Source: a bacterium (GTDB lineage: Bacteria > Oederibacteriota > JAAXVQ01 > JAUVAV01). From it: a stretch of 32,976 bases of DNA. The stretch lies in contig JAGLMY010000066.1 of the NCBI GenBank assembly GCA_023139775.1, forward strand, positions 1 to 32,976, given 5' to 3'. Every line of letters starts with the position of its first letter. Within the stretch, counting starts at the first letter, position 1. Both the position numbers and the translations under genes were made by a program. The notes below the pieces were generated by a model that saw only the letters and a list, made by a program, of their open reading frames with translations, was not told where the DNA came from and did not search any database. Below, one piece after another: positions 16,036 through 22,792 of this stretch.

Positions 16036-17421
16036 TTGAGTATTGACTCACCTGCCACGCTTCTTGCGATAGACCAGGAGTTGGAACTGCTCATCTATGC
16101 CTTGGCCTATGGCGGCGAGGGAATTGCCAAGCATAAAGGGATGGTGATATTTGTAGCCAACACCTTTACCGGTGATCAGGTTCGCGTTCGGATTCAGCAG
16201 GTAAAGAAAAAATTTGCTCGTGCCCGGCTGGTGAGGCTTCTCCAGCCTTCCCCGGAACGGGTGGATTCCGTTTGTCCGCAGTCCGGAACCTGTGGCGGCT
16301 GCTCATGGTTAAATTTGAATTATCCGGCCCAACTCAAAGCCAAACACAGTTTTGTGGCAAACACGCTTTCACATGTGGGTCGGCTGAAAAGTGTGTGCGT
16401 TTTGCCGCCTATTAAATCAACTCCGTCCCTAGGGTACCGGCACAAGATACAAATACCGGTCCAAACCTGCGGGCAAGCACTGCAGGCTGGTTTTTACGCA
16501 CGCCAAACTCATACAGTTGTGCCTTTTGAGGAGTGTCCGGTCCAACCGGCGCTGGGAAATCGCATACTCAAACAGACATTGATATTAGCACGGACGTTTG
16601 GTTATACCGGATATGATGAAACCCAACATCAGGGTCAATTACGCCATTTGGTTATTCGCTTGGGCGCGAAAACCAAAGAAGCCATGTTGATTCTGGTGAC
16701 AACCACCCCGGATATTCCGCGGGTCCGGGAATTTGCCGAGGCCATACGCCGGGTAATTCCGGAATTGGTCGGTGTGGTACAAAATATAAACGCCGAAGTA
16801 ACCAATGTGATAATGGGTCCGCAGTACAAAATTTTGGCGGGTCGTGCTTTTTTGCACGAAGAGATCCATGGTCTGAAGTACCGCATTTCCGCTGAGTCTT
16901 TTTTTCAGGTCAATCCATATCAAATGCCTGTGCTGGCAGAAACAGTTATACAGGCTGCTGCGTTGACAATGCGGGATACAGTTGTGGATTTGTTCTGCGG
17001 TGTGGGATTTTTAAGTCTGGAACTGGCCAAACAGGCCAAGCGTGTGTTTGGCATTGAGTCTACACTCAAGGCGATTGAGGACGCACACGCCAACAAACAT
17101 CTGAACGGTATAACGAATGTTGATTTTTATGCTCAGGATGCCGCGCAAGGTCTGCGGCAATTATGGCGCAAAGGCGTGCAACCGGATCTGATTGTACTTG
17201 ACCCTCCGCGCAAAGGCTGTACCCCGGATATGCTGCAACAGTTGCTCGAATGCCGGTCGAAAAAAATGGTCTATGTTTCGTGCAATCCGGTAACGCTGGC
17301 GCGTGATCTGGCCGGGTTGATCCAGGGTGGATACCAGGTGAAAGAAGTACAACCAGTGGATATGTTTCCGCATACGTATCACGTGGAGAGTGTGGTGGGT
17401 TTGGTGAGAAAAATACCGTAG
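16036..17421 (+). CDS. 23S rRNA (uracil-5)-methyltransferase, RlmD/RlmCD-like (TrmA/RumA family)
   Basis: SAM-dependent RNA m5U methyltransferase, 461 residues from the start chosen here. It begins with a TRAM-like RNA-binding domain (ALAYGGEGIAKHKGMVIFV ... GDQVRVRI). A 4Fe-4S cluster site follows (Cys80, Cys86, Cys89 in CPQSGTCGGC, and Cys167 in ECPVQP), then the Rossmann methylase: VDLFCGVGFLSLELA, LDPPRKGC, and nucleophile Cys416 in VSCNPVTLARD. Start TTG 16036 is chosen because AGGGGG (16021-16026) is well spaced and a promoter lies just upstream; TTG 15982 is the alternative. The exact target (U1939, U747 or another) cannot be read from sequence. The TAG stop is supplied by the first base pairs of a dispersed repeat. 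Confidence 0.92.
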   Translation: MSIDSPATLLAIDQELELLIYALAYGGEGIAKHKGMVIFVANTFTGDQVRVRIQQVKKKFARARLVRLLQPSPERVDSVCPQSGTCGGCSWLNLNYPAQLKAKHSFVANTLSHVGRLKSVCVLPPIKSTPSLGYRHKIQIPVQTCGQALQAGFYARQTHTVVPFEECPVQPALGNRILKQTLILARTFGYTGYDETQHQGQLRHLVIRLGAKTKEAMLILVTTTPDIPRVREFAEAIRRVIPELVGVVQNINAEVTNVIMGPQYKILAGRAFLHEEIHGLKYRISAESFFQVNPYQMPVLAETVIQAAALTMRDTVVDLFCGVGFLSLELAKQAKRVFGIESTLKAIEDAHANKHLNGITNVDFYAQDAAQGLRQLWRKGVQPDLIVLDPPRKGCTPDMLQQLLECRSKKMVYVSCNPVTLARDLAGLIQGGYQVKEVQPVDMFPHTYHVESVVGLVRKIP

Positions 17422-17489
17422 GGGCGGGTTCCAAACCCGCCCACAAATTGAATAAATACATTCCGTAGGGGCGAGGTGCCCTCGCCCAC
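17417..17489. repeat. Two tandem CCGTAGGGGCG hairpin repeats between the methyltransferase gene and polA
   Basis: Unit 1 has stem GGGCGGGTT / AACCCGCCC (17422-17430, 17434-17442). Unit 2 has stem GGGCGAGG / CCTCGCCC (17469-17476, 17480-17487). Both start CCGTAGGGGCG and end CGCCCACAAATT; loops are 3 nt. The arms differ but pair perfectly, so pairing has been conserved while the sequence changed. No T-run follows. Confidence 0.88.
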
Positions 17490-17542
17490 AAATTATGCTT
17501 TCGTGTTTTTAATCCCGGTAAATGCCTTTAAAGGAGTCGTTT

Positions 17543-20113
17543 ATGAAAAAAAAACTCATGCTAGTCGACGGTACGGCTCAATTATACCGCGCCTTTTATG
17601 GCATTAAACCACTCACGGATCCGCAGGGACGTCCGGTGAACGCGGTATATGGATTTGCCCTCAGTCTGTTGAACCTCATGGAAAAATATTCCCCCACGCA
17701 TATGGTGGTGGTGTTTGATCGGCCGGAACCAACGCATCGGCATAAAGTGTATCCTCAATACAAAGCAAAACGTGAAGCCATTCCGGAAGACTTGAAATCT
17801 CAAATTCCTTTGGTTAAAGAGTTGGTACAAGCTTTTCAACTTCAGATCTGTGAAAAAGCCGGATTCGAAGCGGATGATCTGATTGGTACCTTGGCCCAAA
17901 AAGCAGCGCAGGAAAAGCTTGAGACCTTGATATTCAGTAATGATAAGGATTTATTCCAATTGGTCGAAAAAAGCGTGCATATGCTGCGTCCCCGGAGAGG
18001 TGGCAAAGGAGAATATGAAGAACTGGATCCGGCCGGTGTGGAACGTGTTTTTGGCGTGCGGCCGGATCAGGTGGTGGATATGTTGGCTTTGATGGGAGAC
18101 GCTTCTGATAATATACCCGGGATACCTGGTGTGGGTGAAAAAACCGCCCGGGACTTGATTACCACCTATGGCTCCTTAGATGGAATCTATCAATCTTTGG
18201 ACAAAATTACCAGAGCCAAAGTCAAAGAAAAACTGGAAACCCATCAGAGGTCAGCTCAGCAGGCGCGTGATTTGATTATAATTCCATTGGACGTACCAAC
18301 GGAATTGGAATGGGAAACGTGTCTGGTTCCGGCACCTTTACCCAATACGGCCTATTCCTTTATGGCCGATCTGGGATTTAAACGTCTCCTCATGAATCAA
18401 ACTGTGGCTGTAGCTCAACCGGTTGCCGGCTGGGCTCAAAGCTTGAACACTACTTCGGACCTGCAGGCCTTGGTGAGTAAAGTTAGGGAACAGAAAAGAA
18501 TTGCGGTTGAAGTGAGTGCGCAAGGTATTGCGCTCGCCGTACAACCACGTGAAGCGCTATGGATTCCTTTGTCCGGAACCGATGTGGTTACCGTATTACG
18601 TCAGGGTTCATCCTGGGTGGCCCTGCTTTCTGATCCGGACATTGCCAAAATTGGCTATGATTTAAAACCTTTGGTTGTAGCCATGCATAATGCCAAACTC
18701 AAATGGCAAGGACCATTAGAGGACTTGCACTTAGCAGCCCATTTACTGGATCTGCCCGCCAACCGGCCGGGGGATTTTATAGCACGCGTATTGGGAGGTC
18801 CACCACCGGAAGCGCATCCGGAATTTGCCGCCTGTGCTCTGTATCTGATTGCCAATTCTATGCGAGCCCGTTTGAAAACAGTGGATGCGCAAAAAATATA
18901 TCACGAGCTGGAATTGCCGCTCCTGCCCGTGTTGGCGGCAATGGAGGCCCACGGCATTGCCGTGGACAGCAAAGCCCTGGCCAAGATGTCCGAACAGATG
19001 GGAAGGGAAATTGTGGCGCTGGAAAAAGAAGCGCAGGACCTGGCCGGCGTGGAATTCAATCTGCGTTCTCCTCAGCAATTGGCAGAAGTGCTTTTTGAGC
19101 GCTTGGGATTATCACCCGGAAAAAAGACCAAGACCGGACGTTCCACCAGTGTGGAAGTTTTAGAAACCCTGGCCGCAGCGCACCCCTTGCCCCGGAAAAT
19201 ACTTGAATACCGGCAATTGCAAAAACTCAAATCCACCTATGTGGATGTATTGCCCGGTTTACTCAGTCCTGAGGATAATCGCATTCACACTACCTTTCAT
19301 CAAGTGGGCGCTGTGACCGGGCGTTTGTCTTCCTCAGACCCCAATTTACAAAACATACCGATTCGTACCCAGCGCGGTCGTCTGTTGCGTCAAATGTTTG
19401 TGCCGGGTGATTCGCAGCAGGCTTTGTTGTCAGCCGACTATTCTCAGATAGAGCTGCGTCTGTTAGCGCATTTGGCGGAAGATGATCAGATGATTGCCGA
19501 TTTTGCTGAAGGATTGGATATCCATACGGCCACAGCCACGGATATTTTTCAGGTTCCGGTTTCTGAGGTTACGCCTGAGATGCGGCGTCAGGCCAAAACA
19601 TGCAATTTTGGCATTGCGTATGGTGTGAGTCCTTTTGGCTTGGCACGGCAATTGCGTATTTCCAATTATCAAGCCAAGGAATTTATCGATGGTTTTTTCA
19701 ATCGCTATCCCAAAGTTCGCGGCTATCTGGATACTCTGATGGAACAGGCACGGGAGCTGGGGTATGTGCAGACCTTTTTAGGCAGACGACGGTATTTGCC
19801 GGATATACATTCTGCCAACCGAAACATCCGGGAAGCTGCCGAGCGTATGGCGATCAACACACCGATACAAGGATCGGCAGCAGACATTATTAAACAAGCC
19901 ATGCTAGAAATTGATAAAACCCTGCGCGCTGATAATTGGCAAGCCAAAATGATTTTACAAGTGCATGATGAATTGCTGTTTGAAGGACCGGAAACCGAGA
20001 TGCCGGCCTTGCAGGACATGGTCGTCACACGGATGAGTCAGGTCTATTCCCTGAAAGTGGCGCTGGTCGTGGAAGCGGCCTGGGGTAAAAATTGGATGGA
20101 AGCGCATGCTTAA
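17543..20113 (+). CDS. polA: DNA polymerase I
   Basis: Repair and Okazaki-processing polymerase, 856 residues. The N-terminal 5' nuclease domain shows LMLVDGTAQLYRAFY, VFDRPEPTHRHKVYPQYKA, GFEADDLIGTLA, SNDKDLFQLV and GDASDNIPGIPGVGEKTA. The middle 3'-5' exonuclease-like domain has lost its acidic residues: where active enzymes have FDTET, this one has VEVSAQ, so proofreading is probably absent, as in Taq and Bst polymerases. The polymerase domain has motif A LLSADYSQIELRLLAHL, motif B RRQAKTCNFGIAYG and motif C LQVHDELLFE. Start ATG 17543 is preferred because AAAGGAG sits just before it; ATG 17522 lies upstream of that site. polA and coaE are often close; here an island of about 2.7 kb separates them. 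Confidence 0.97.
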   Translation: MKKKLMLVDGTAQLYRAFYGIKPLTDPQGRPVNAVYGFALSLLNLMEKYSPTHMVVVFDRPEPTHRHKVYPQYKAKREAIPEDLKSQIPLVKELVQAFQLQICEKAGFEADDLIGTLAQKAAQEKLETLIFSNDKDLFQLVEKSVHMLRPRRGGKGEYEELDPAGVERVFGVRPDQVVDMLALMGDASDNIPGIPGVGEKTARDLITTYGSLDGIYQSLDKITRAKVKEKLETHQRSAQQARDLIIIPLDVPTELEWETCLVPAPLPNTAYSFMADLGFKRLLMNQTVAVAQPVAGWAQSLNTTSDLQALVSKVREQKRIAVEVSAQGIALAVQPREALWIPLSGTDVVTVLRQGSSWVALLSDPDIAKIGYDLKPLVVAMHNAKLKWQGPLEDLHLAAHLLDLPANRPGDFIARVLGGPPPEAHPEFAACALYLIANSMRARLKTVDAQKIYHELELPLLPVLAAMEAHGIAVDSKALAKMSEQMGREIVALEKEAQDLAGVEFNLRSPQQLAEVLFERLGLSPGKKTKTGRSTSVEVLETLAAAHPLPRKILEYRQLQKLKSTYVDVLPGLLSPEDNRIHTTFHQVGAVTGRLSSSDPNLQNIPIRTQRGRLLRQMFVPGDSQQALLSADYSQIELRLLAHLAEDDQMIADFAEGLDIHTATATDIFQVPVSEVTPEMRRQAKTCNFGIAYGVSPFGLARQLRISNYQAKEFIDGFFNRYPKVRGYLDTLMEQARELGYVQTFLGRRRYLPDIHSANRNIREAAERMAINTPIQGSAADIIKQAMLEIDKTLRADNWQAKMILQVHDELLFEGPETEMPALQDMVVTRMSQVYSLKVALVVEAAWGKNWMEAHA

Positions 20114-20376
20114 AGTTTTTTTAGGCTTGATCGCTTCTTGTCTTTGGCATCAAGGAATATTTTGCAGCGTTCTATCCCCCGCACTATAACGTGATACAAA
20201 ATTCCAGGTATGTCTATTCGCGGCTGTCGTGGCATATTTCTTTCGATAGCTTTTTCTCGATTTCCTTTCATTCTTTTTTTGTTTTTTTACTTTTTCAAGG
20301 GTGCCCCTAGTCATAAAATCATGAACGTCCCGTATCCCACGTATTCTTGTCATACCCGCGTGTAGTAAGCGGGTAT

Positions 20377-20546
20377 CTAGGAGCCTGTCGGACTTAGGCA
20401 CCAAAGCGGATTTTAAGCACTCTTCCCCCTTTGAAAAAGGGGGATTGAGGGGGATTTTGAACAGATAGTTGTGCGTTTTTTCAATAAATCCCCCCTGCCC
20501 CCCTTTACAAAAGGGGGAAAAAGACTAAAGTCCGACAGGCTCCTAG
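20377..20546. mobile_element. Non-autonomous element with perfect 19-bp terminal inverted repeats
   Basis: The left end CTAGGAGCCTGTCGGACTT (20377-20395) is exactly matched in reverse complement at 20528-20546. The outer CTAG is itself a palindrome, so it could be a 4-bp target duplication around 15-bp repeats. The 132-bp interior carries the CCCCCTTTGAAAAAGGGGG type repeat and its partner GCCCCCCTTTACAAAAGGGGG. No ORF is inside. It abuts other hairpin repeats on both sides. Confidence 0.8.
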
Positions 20547-20593
20547 AGGGCGTATTGCAATACGTCCTTAGGATTTAAAACCAAAGCCTCTGG

Positions 20594-20618
20594 ATTCCCG
20601 ACAAGAGCATTCGGGAAT
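20594..20618. repeat. ATTCCCGA/TCGGGAAT hairpin repeat
   Basis: ATTCCCGA (20594-20601) pairs perfectly with TCGGGAAT (20611-20618); the 9-nt loop includes AAGAGC. Relatives of this sequence, GTCATTCCCGAA and TTCGGGGATGAC, lie inside MITE copy A. Confidence 0.75.
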
Positions 20619-20770
20619 GACAACCGAAAAAACCGCCTAAATGCTCAAGCTCCTAGTTACCTTCAGGACTTAAGCGGAGATGTTTTTGACCGATAATAAA
20701 GGCATGGAAATATCTCACTTAAATATTTCCGCAAAAAATTATTTTATGGAAGTTGCTTAAGGAGAGACAT

Positions 20771-21068
20771 ATGGCTTCAACGACTGCATTCAAAGTAGAC
20801 GGGCCTCATGAAATAAGTTACGAAAAAGGTAATGGTAACGGGAAACGTATTGAAGAATCTGCTGAATTTGAATTTTGGAAAGAACATCCTTCACTGAAGG
20901 ATAGCGTGGGGTGTTATGTAACAGGGTAAAGATAAAATCAGCAGACCATATGTTTCCGGGTTATTTGACAAAGCACAGCACTTCACTGATATGTTACGAG
21001 TGTTGAAATCTAATGGTGGTCATCCTGGTAAAATTGCTATACAATTTAAAAAAATGTTTGACATTTGA
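20771..21068 (+). pseudogene. Broken small gene, interrupted near codon 50
   Basis: ATG 20771 has a strong AAGGAGA site 6-13 nt upstream and reads MASTTAFKVDGPHEISYEKG and onward for 52 codons, to a TAA at 20927-20929. The last residues, GCYVTG, recall the GCYVFG/A segment of a hypothetical nuclease-like family I know only loosely. The reading frame is cut where MITE-like copy C begins (20918). A second frame runs open from 20922 to TGA 21066-21068, ending HPGKIAIQFKKMFDI, which could be the original C-terminus out of frame. The middle of the gene is missing. Product identity is uncertain; the broken state is well supported. Confidence 0.55.
20918..20997. mobile_element. IS66-like MITE relative, copy C (80 bp)
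   Basis: The right 37 bp (20961-20997) match the left 37 bp of copy D (28573-28609) in reverse complement with one mismatch. A central 19-nt segment (20935-20953) is identical to copy D (28608-28626) but on the same strand, so the core is inverted relative to the end. The left end begins GTAACAGG and then diverges, so this boundary is less certain. Confidence 0.6.
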
Positions 21069-21148
21069 TCCAACTTGAAAGCGGCGTATTGATAACAAAA
21101 ATCATTTATTCGAACTGATAGGAATTTGCTTTCCAGAATATGATATAG

Positions 21149-21364
21149 TTCCCCAATAGGCGTTTTCAGCTGAAGCAATACAGATCATTATTCCCTAAAA
21201 CCGAAATAGAAAAAAGTTATTGCGAGCGACTACCAGCGGGGTGGCAAGTATATCGTTGGTGCAGCGTCCTGTTCCCATTTTATAAACCAATTACACTTGC
21301 ACAAAAAATTAAACAGTCCTATAATATGAACACTTTTAATAAAGATGTAGTCTTTTTATACTAA
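21149..21364 (+). pseudogene. Gene remnant, frame open without a start, overlapping direct repeat copy 1
   Basis: A frame without stops encodes about 71 residues with a protein-like composition (for example ERLPAGWQVYRW and PFYKPITLAQKIKQ) but has no start codon with a ribosome site and no upstream coding. It ends at TAA 21362-21364. Its last third is shared with the remnant at 22481-22642. I do not recognise the parent protein. Confidence 0.4.
21277..21345. repeat. 69-bp direct repeat, copy 1
   Basis: Matches 22480-22548 at about 64 of 69 positions, same orientation, 1203 bp apart. The two copies bracket the methyltransferase remnant and the whole MntA/HepT module. Confidence 0.85.
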
Positions 21365-21491
21365 AAAAAACCGCAAACTGGAATTGAAAATGCCATTTCA
21401 GGAATGCAAAGCTGGTCGGCACAAAGTCGCCGTGAAAGTGGTGGATATTTTCGGGAATGAGACTATGAAGATTATTGAGGTTAGAGTATGA
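21351..21491 (+). pseudogene. 3' remnant of a DNA methyltransferase gene
   Basis: The frame ending at TGA 21489-21491 reads ...GRHKVAVKVVDIFGNETMKI and then IEVRV. From memory this is the characteristic last 30 residues of adenine-specific (type III Mod-like) DNA methyltransferases, whose C-termini commonly read KVAVKVVDIFGNDT. The catalytic parts (DPPY, FxGxG) are absent from the window, and a stop lies just upstream at 21348-21350. It is therefore a relic of a restriction-modification gene, with the toxin-antitoxin pair 100 nt downstream. Confidence 0.6.
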
Positions 21492-21591
21492 GTTGTGTTA
21501 TAGGATAAGATTTCTCGCTGCGCCCGCAATGACAGACTAAGTGTTATGTCATGATAAATAGTATATGGATTGCCAAAGGTGAAAGGGAAAG

Positions 21592-22005
21592 ATGATAGAT
21601 ACAGAAAAGATTATACAAATCATTTTAAAACACTACCCCGACGTACAGGCGATATACTTTTTCGGTTCATACGGAACAGAAAACGAATGGCCGGACAGTG
21701 ATGTGGATATTGCTTTGCTGTTCACACCGCAAAAAGCGGAGAAGGCCGGTTCTTTGACCAGGAGCGATTTATACTTTGAGCTTGATAGGAGCTTGAAAAA
21801 GCAAGTGGATCTGGTCAATCTTCGCGCGGTTAATACGGTTTTTCAAAAAGAAATCATTATGGCTGACCGTAGAATATACTGTCAGGATGAACGCGCGGCT
21901 GATGAATTTGAAATGCTGACTATTTCGAAATATCAGAAATTGAATGAGGAAAGAAAGGAAATCATAGAAAATGCCGTAAAGGACGGGAGGTTTATAGCAG
22001 CATGA
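21592..22005 (+). CDS. mntA: MntA-like nucleotidyltransferase antitoxin
   Basis: Minimal nucleotidyltransferase of 137 residues. The catalytic signature GSX10DXD is exact: Gly25-Ser26 in FFGSYG, then Asp37 and Asp39 in PDSDVDIALLF. In characterised HEPN/MNT systems this enzyme transfers AMP to the HepT toxin and so silences it. Its stop overlaps the start of the next gene by 4 nt (ATGA), as usual for these pairs. AAAGGGAAAG lies just before the ATG. Beyond the core, about residue 95 onward, is a helical Lys/Glu-rich tail that may serve dimerisation. The pair sits in a repeat-rich island with a methyltransferase relic, a setting typical of mobile defence modules. Confidence 0.9.
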   Translation: MIDTEKIIQIILKHYPDVQAIYFFGSYGTENEWPDSDVDIALLFTPQKAEKAGSLTRSDLYFELDRSLKKQVDLVNLRAVNTVFQKEIIMADRRIYCQDERAADEFEMLTISKYQKLNEERKEIIENAVKDGRFIAA

Positions 22006-22412
22006 ATGATATCTTGTTGAACAAAAAGGAAAGTATTGAACACTGTATCAAGCAGATTCGCGTTTACTATGCGCTGCATAAGGATACTCCTTTTGAGAAG
22101 GATTATCTAAAGCAGGATGCCATAGCGATTAATTTGCAGAGGGTTTGTGAACTGGCGATTGATATGGCAAATCATATTATAAAAATCAAGAAACTGGGTC
22201 TGCCCAAGGAGAGCAAGGAGAGTTTTGAGCTGTTGGAAAAAAGCGGCATTATACCTGAGGAACTGGCAGATAATCTGGGGAAAATGGTTGGATTCCGCAA
22301 TGTATTGATTCATGAATATAAAAAAATCGATCTCAAGCTGATGGTTGATGTGATTGAAAATCACCTGGATGATTTAGTGAAATTTACGAATATGGTTCTG
22401 GAAGTTTCTTAG
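22002..22412 (+). CDS. hepT: HepT-like HEPN ribonuclease toxin (DUF86)
   Basis: All-helical HEPN-domain protein of 136 residues, expected to be an RNase toxin active as a dimer. The active-site motif Rx4HxY is present as R99-N-V-L-I-H104-E-Y106. Tyr106 is the residue that antitoxins of this class modify with AMP in studied examples. Other conserved parts are the QDAIAINLQRVCELAIDMANHI helix and the GFRNVLIHEY helix near the C-terminus. It is translationally coupled to the MntA-like gene by a 4-nt overlap, and a perfect hairpin terminator follows 12 nt after the stop. Both motifs are intact, so the pair is likely functional. Confidence 0.9.
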   Translation: MNDILLNKKESIEHCIKQIRVYYALHKDTPFEKDYLKQDAIAINLQRVCELAIDMANHIIKIKKLGLPKESKESFELLEKSGIIPEELADNLGKMVGFRNVLIHEYKKIDLKLMVDVIENHLDDLVKFTNMVLEVS

Positions 22413-22423
22413 CTTCTCAGGGC

Positions 22424-22457
22424 AAAAATGCCACAGGCGTTAGCCGGTGGCATTTTT
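22424..22457 (+). terminator. Terminator of the mntA-hepT pair, probably bidirectional
   Basis: AAAAATGCCAC (22424-22434) pairs perfectly with GTGGCATTTTT (22447-22457), an 11-bp stem with a 12-nt loop; the T-run is part of the stem. The matching A-run at the left would serve the opposite strand. Confidence 0.85.
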
Positions 22458-22479
22458 ACTTACTTGTATTTTATAAGGT

Positions 22480-22548
22480 ATTTTATAAACCAATTACACT
22501 TGCACAAAAAAATAAACAGCCCTATAATATAAACACTTTCAATAAAAA
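22480..22548. repeat. 69-bp direct repeat, copy 2
   Basis: Second copy of the repeat at 21277-21345, same orientation, about 64 of 69 identical. It begins 22 nt after the toxin-antitoxin terminator. Confidence 0.85.
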
Positions 22549-22642
22549 TAATGAGATTGATTACTACTTGATATTTACTAATAGAAAGCCTGCTGGAAAA
22601 CAAGATAGTAAAATCGAAAAAATCATTGAGAACATAAAATAA
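22481..22642 (+). pseudogene. C-terminal gene remnant
   Basis: The frame reads FYKPITLAQKNKQPYNINTF and on to ...KIEKIIENIK, stop TAA 22640-22642, with no start codon or ribosome site. It shares its first 23 codons with the remnant at 21149-21364. It probably represents the original 3' end of the gene into or beside which the toxin-antitoxin block moved. Family not recognised. The bases from 22643 to 22792 hold nothing else I can identify. Confidence 0.45.
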
Positions 22643-22792
22643 TGGCTGGTTTGATAACTGATTTTTAGTTCCATCAGAGCCCAGGTTTCTGTTGGACGGG
22701 GACGGGAAATATGATAAAAGAAATAATTATACAAACCATTTTCAGAGGGCTGAGCCCGGTAGGTGTTCTAGTGAAACTCTCAAATAAACTCC

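Larger units (their letters stand above)
20114..20770. other. Noncoding start of the polA-coaE island, dense in nested repeats
   Basis: No credible gene. It contains an ATACCCGC/GCGGGTAT hairpin (20352-20376), a 170-bp element with perfect 19-bp ends (20377-20546), a GGGCGTATTG/CAATACGTCC palindrome (20548-20567) and an ATTCCCGA/TCGGGAAT hairpin (20594-20618). The stretch 20640-20757 leads into a small gene fragment and shows nothing I recognise. Confidence 0.7.

Noticed and set aside
20150-20404. 84-codon minus-strand ORF after polA
   Set aside because: Much of it is translated repeat DNA (the ATACCCGC hairpin and the CTAGGAGCC end), with no ribosome site.
21507-21535. TTTCTCGCTGCGCCCGCAATGACA stretch upstream of mntA as an operator
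   Set aside because: It looks like a fragment of a common dispersed repeat and has no symmetry suited to an operator.
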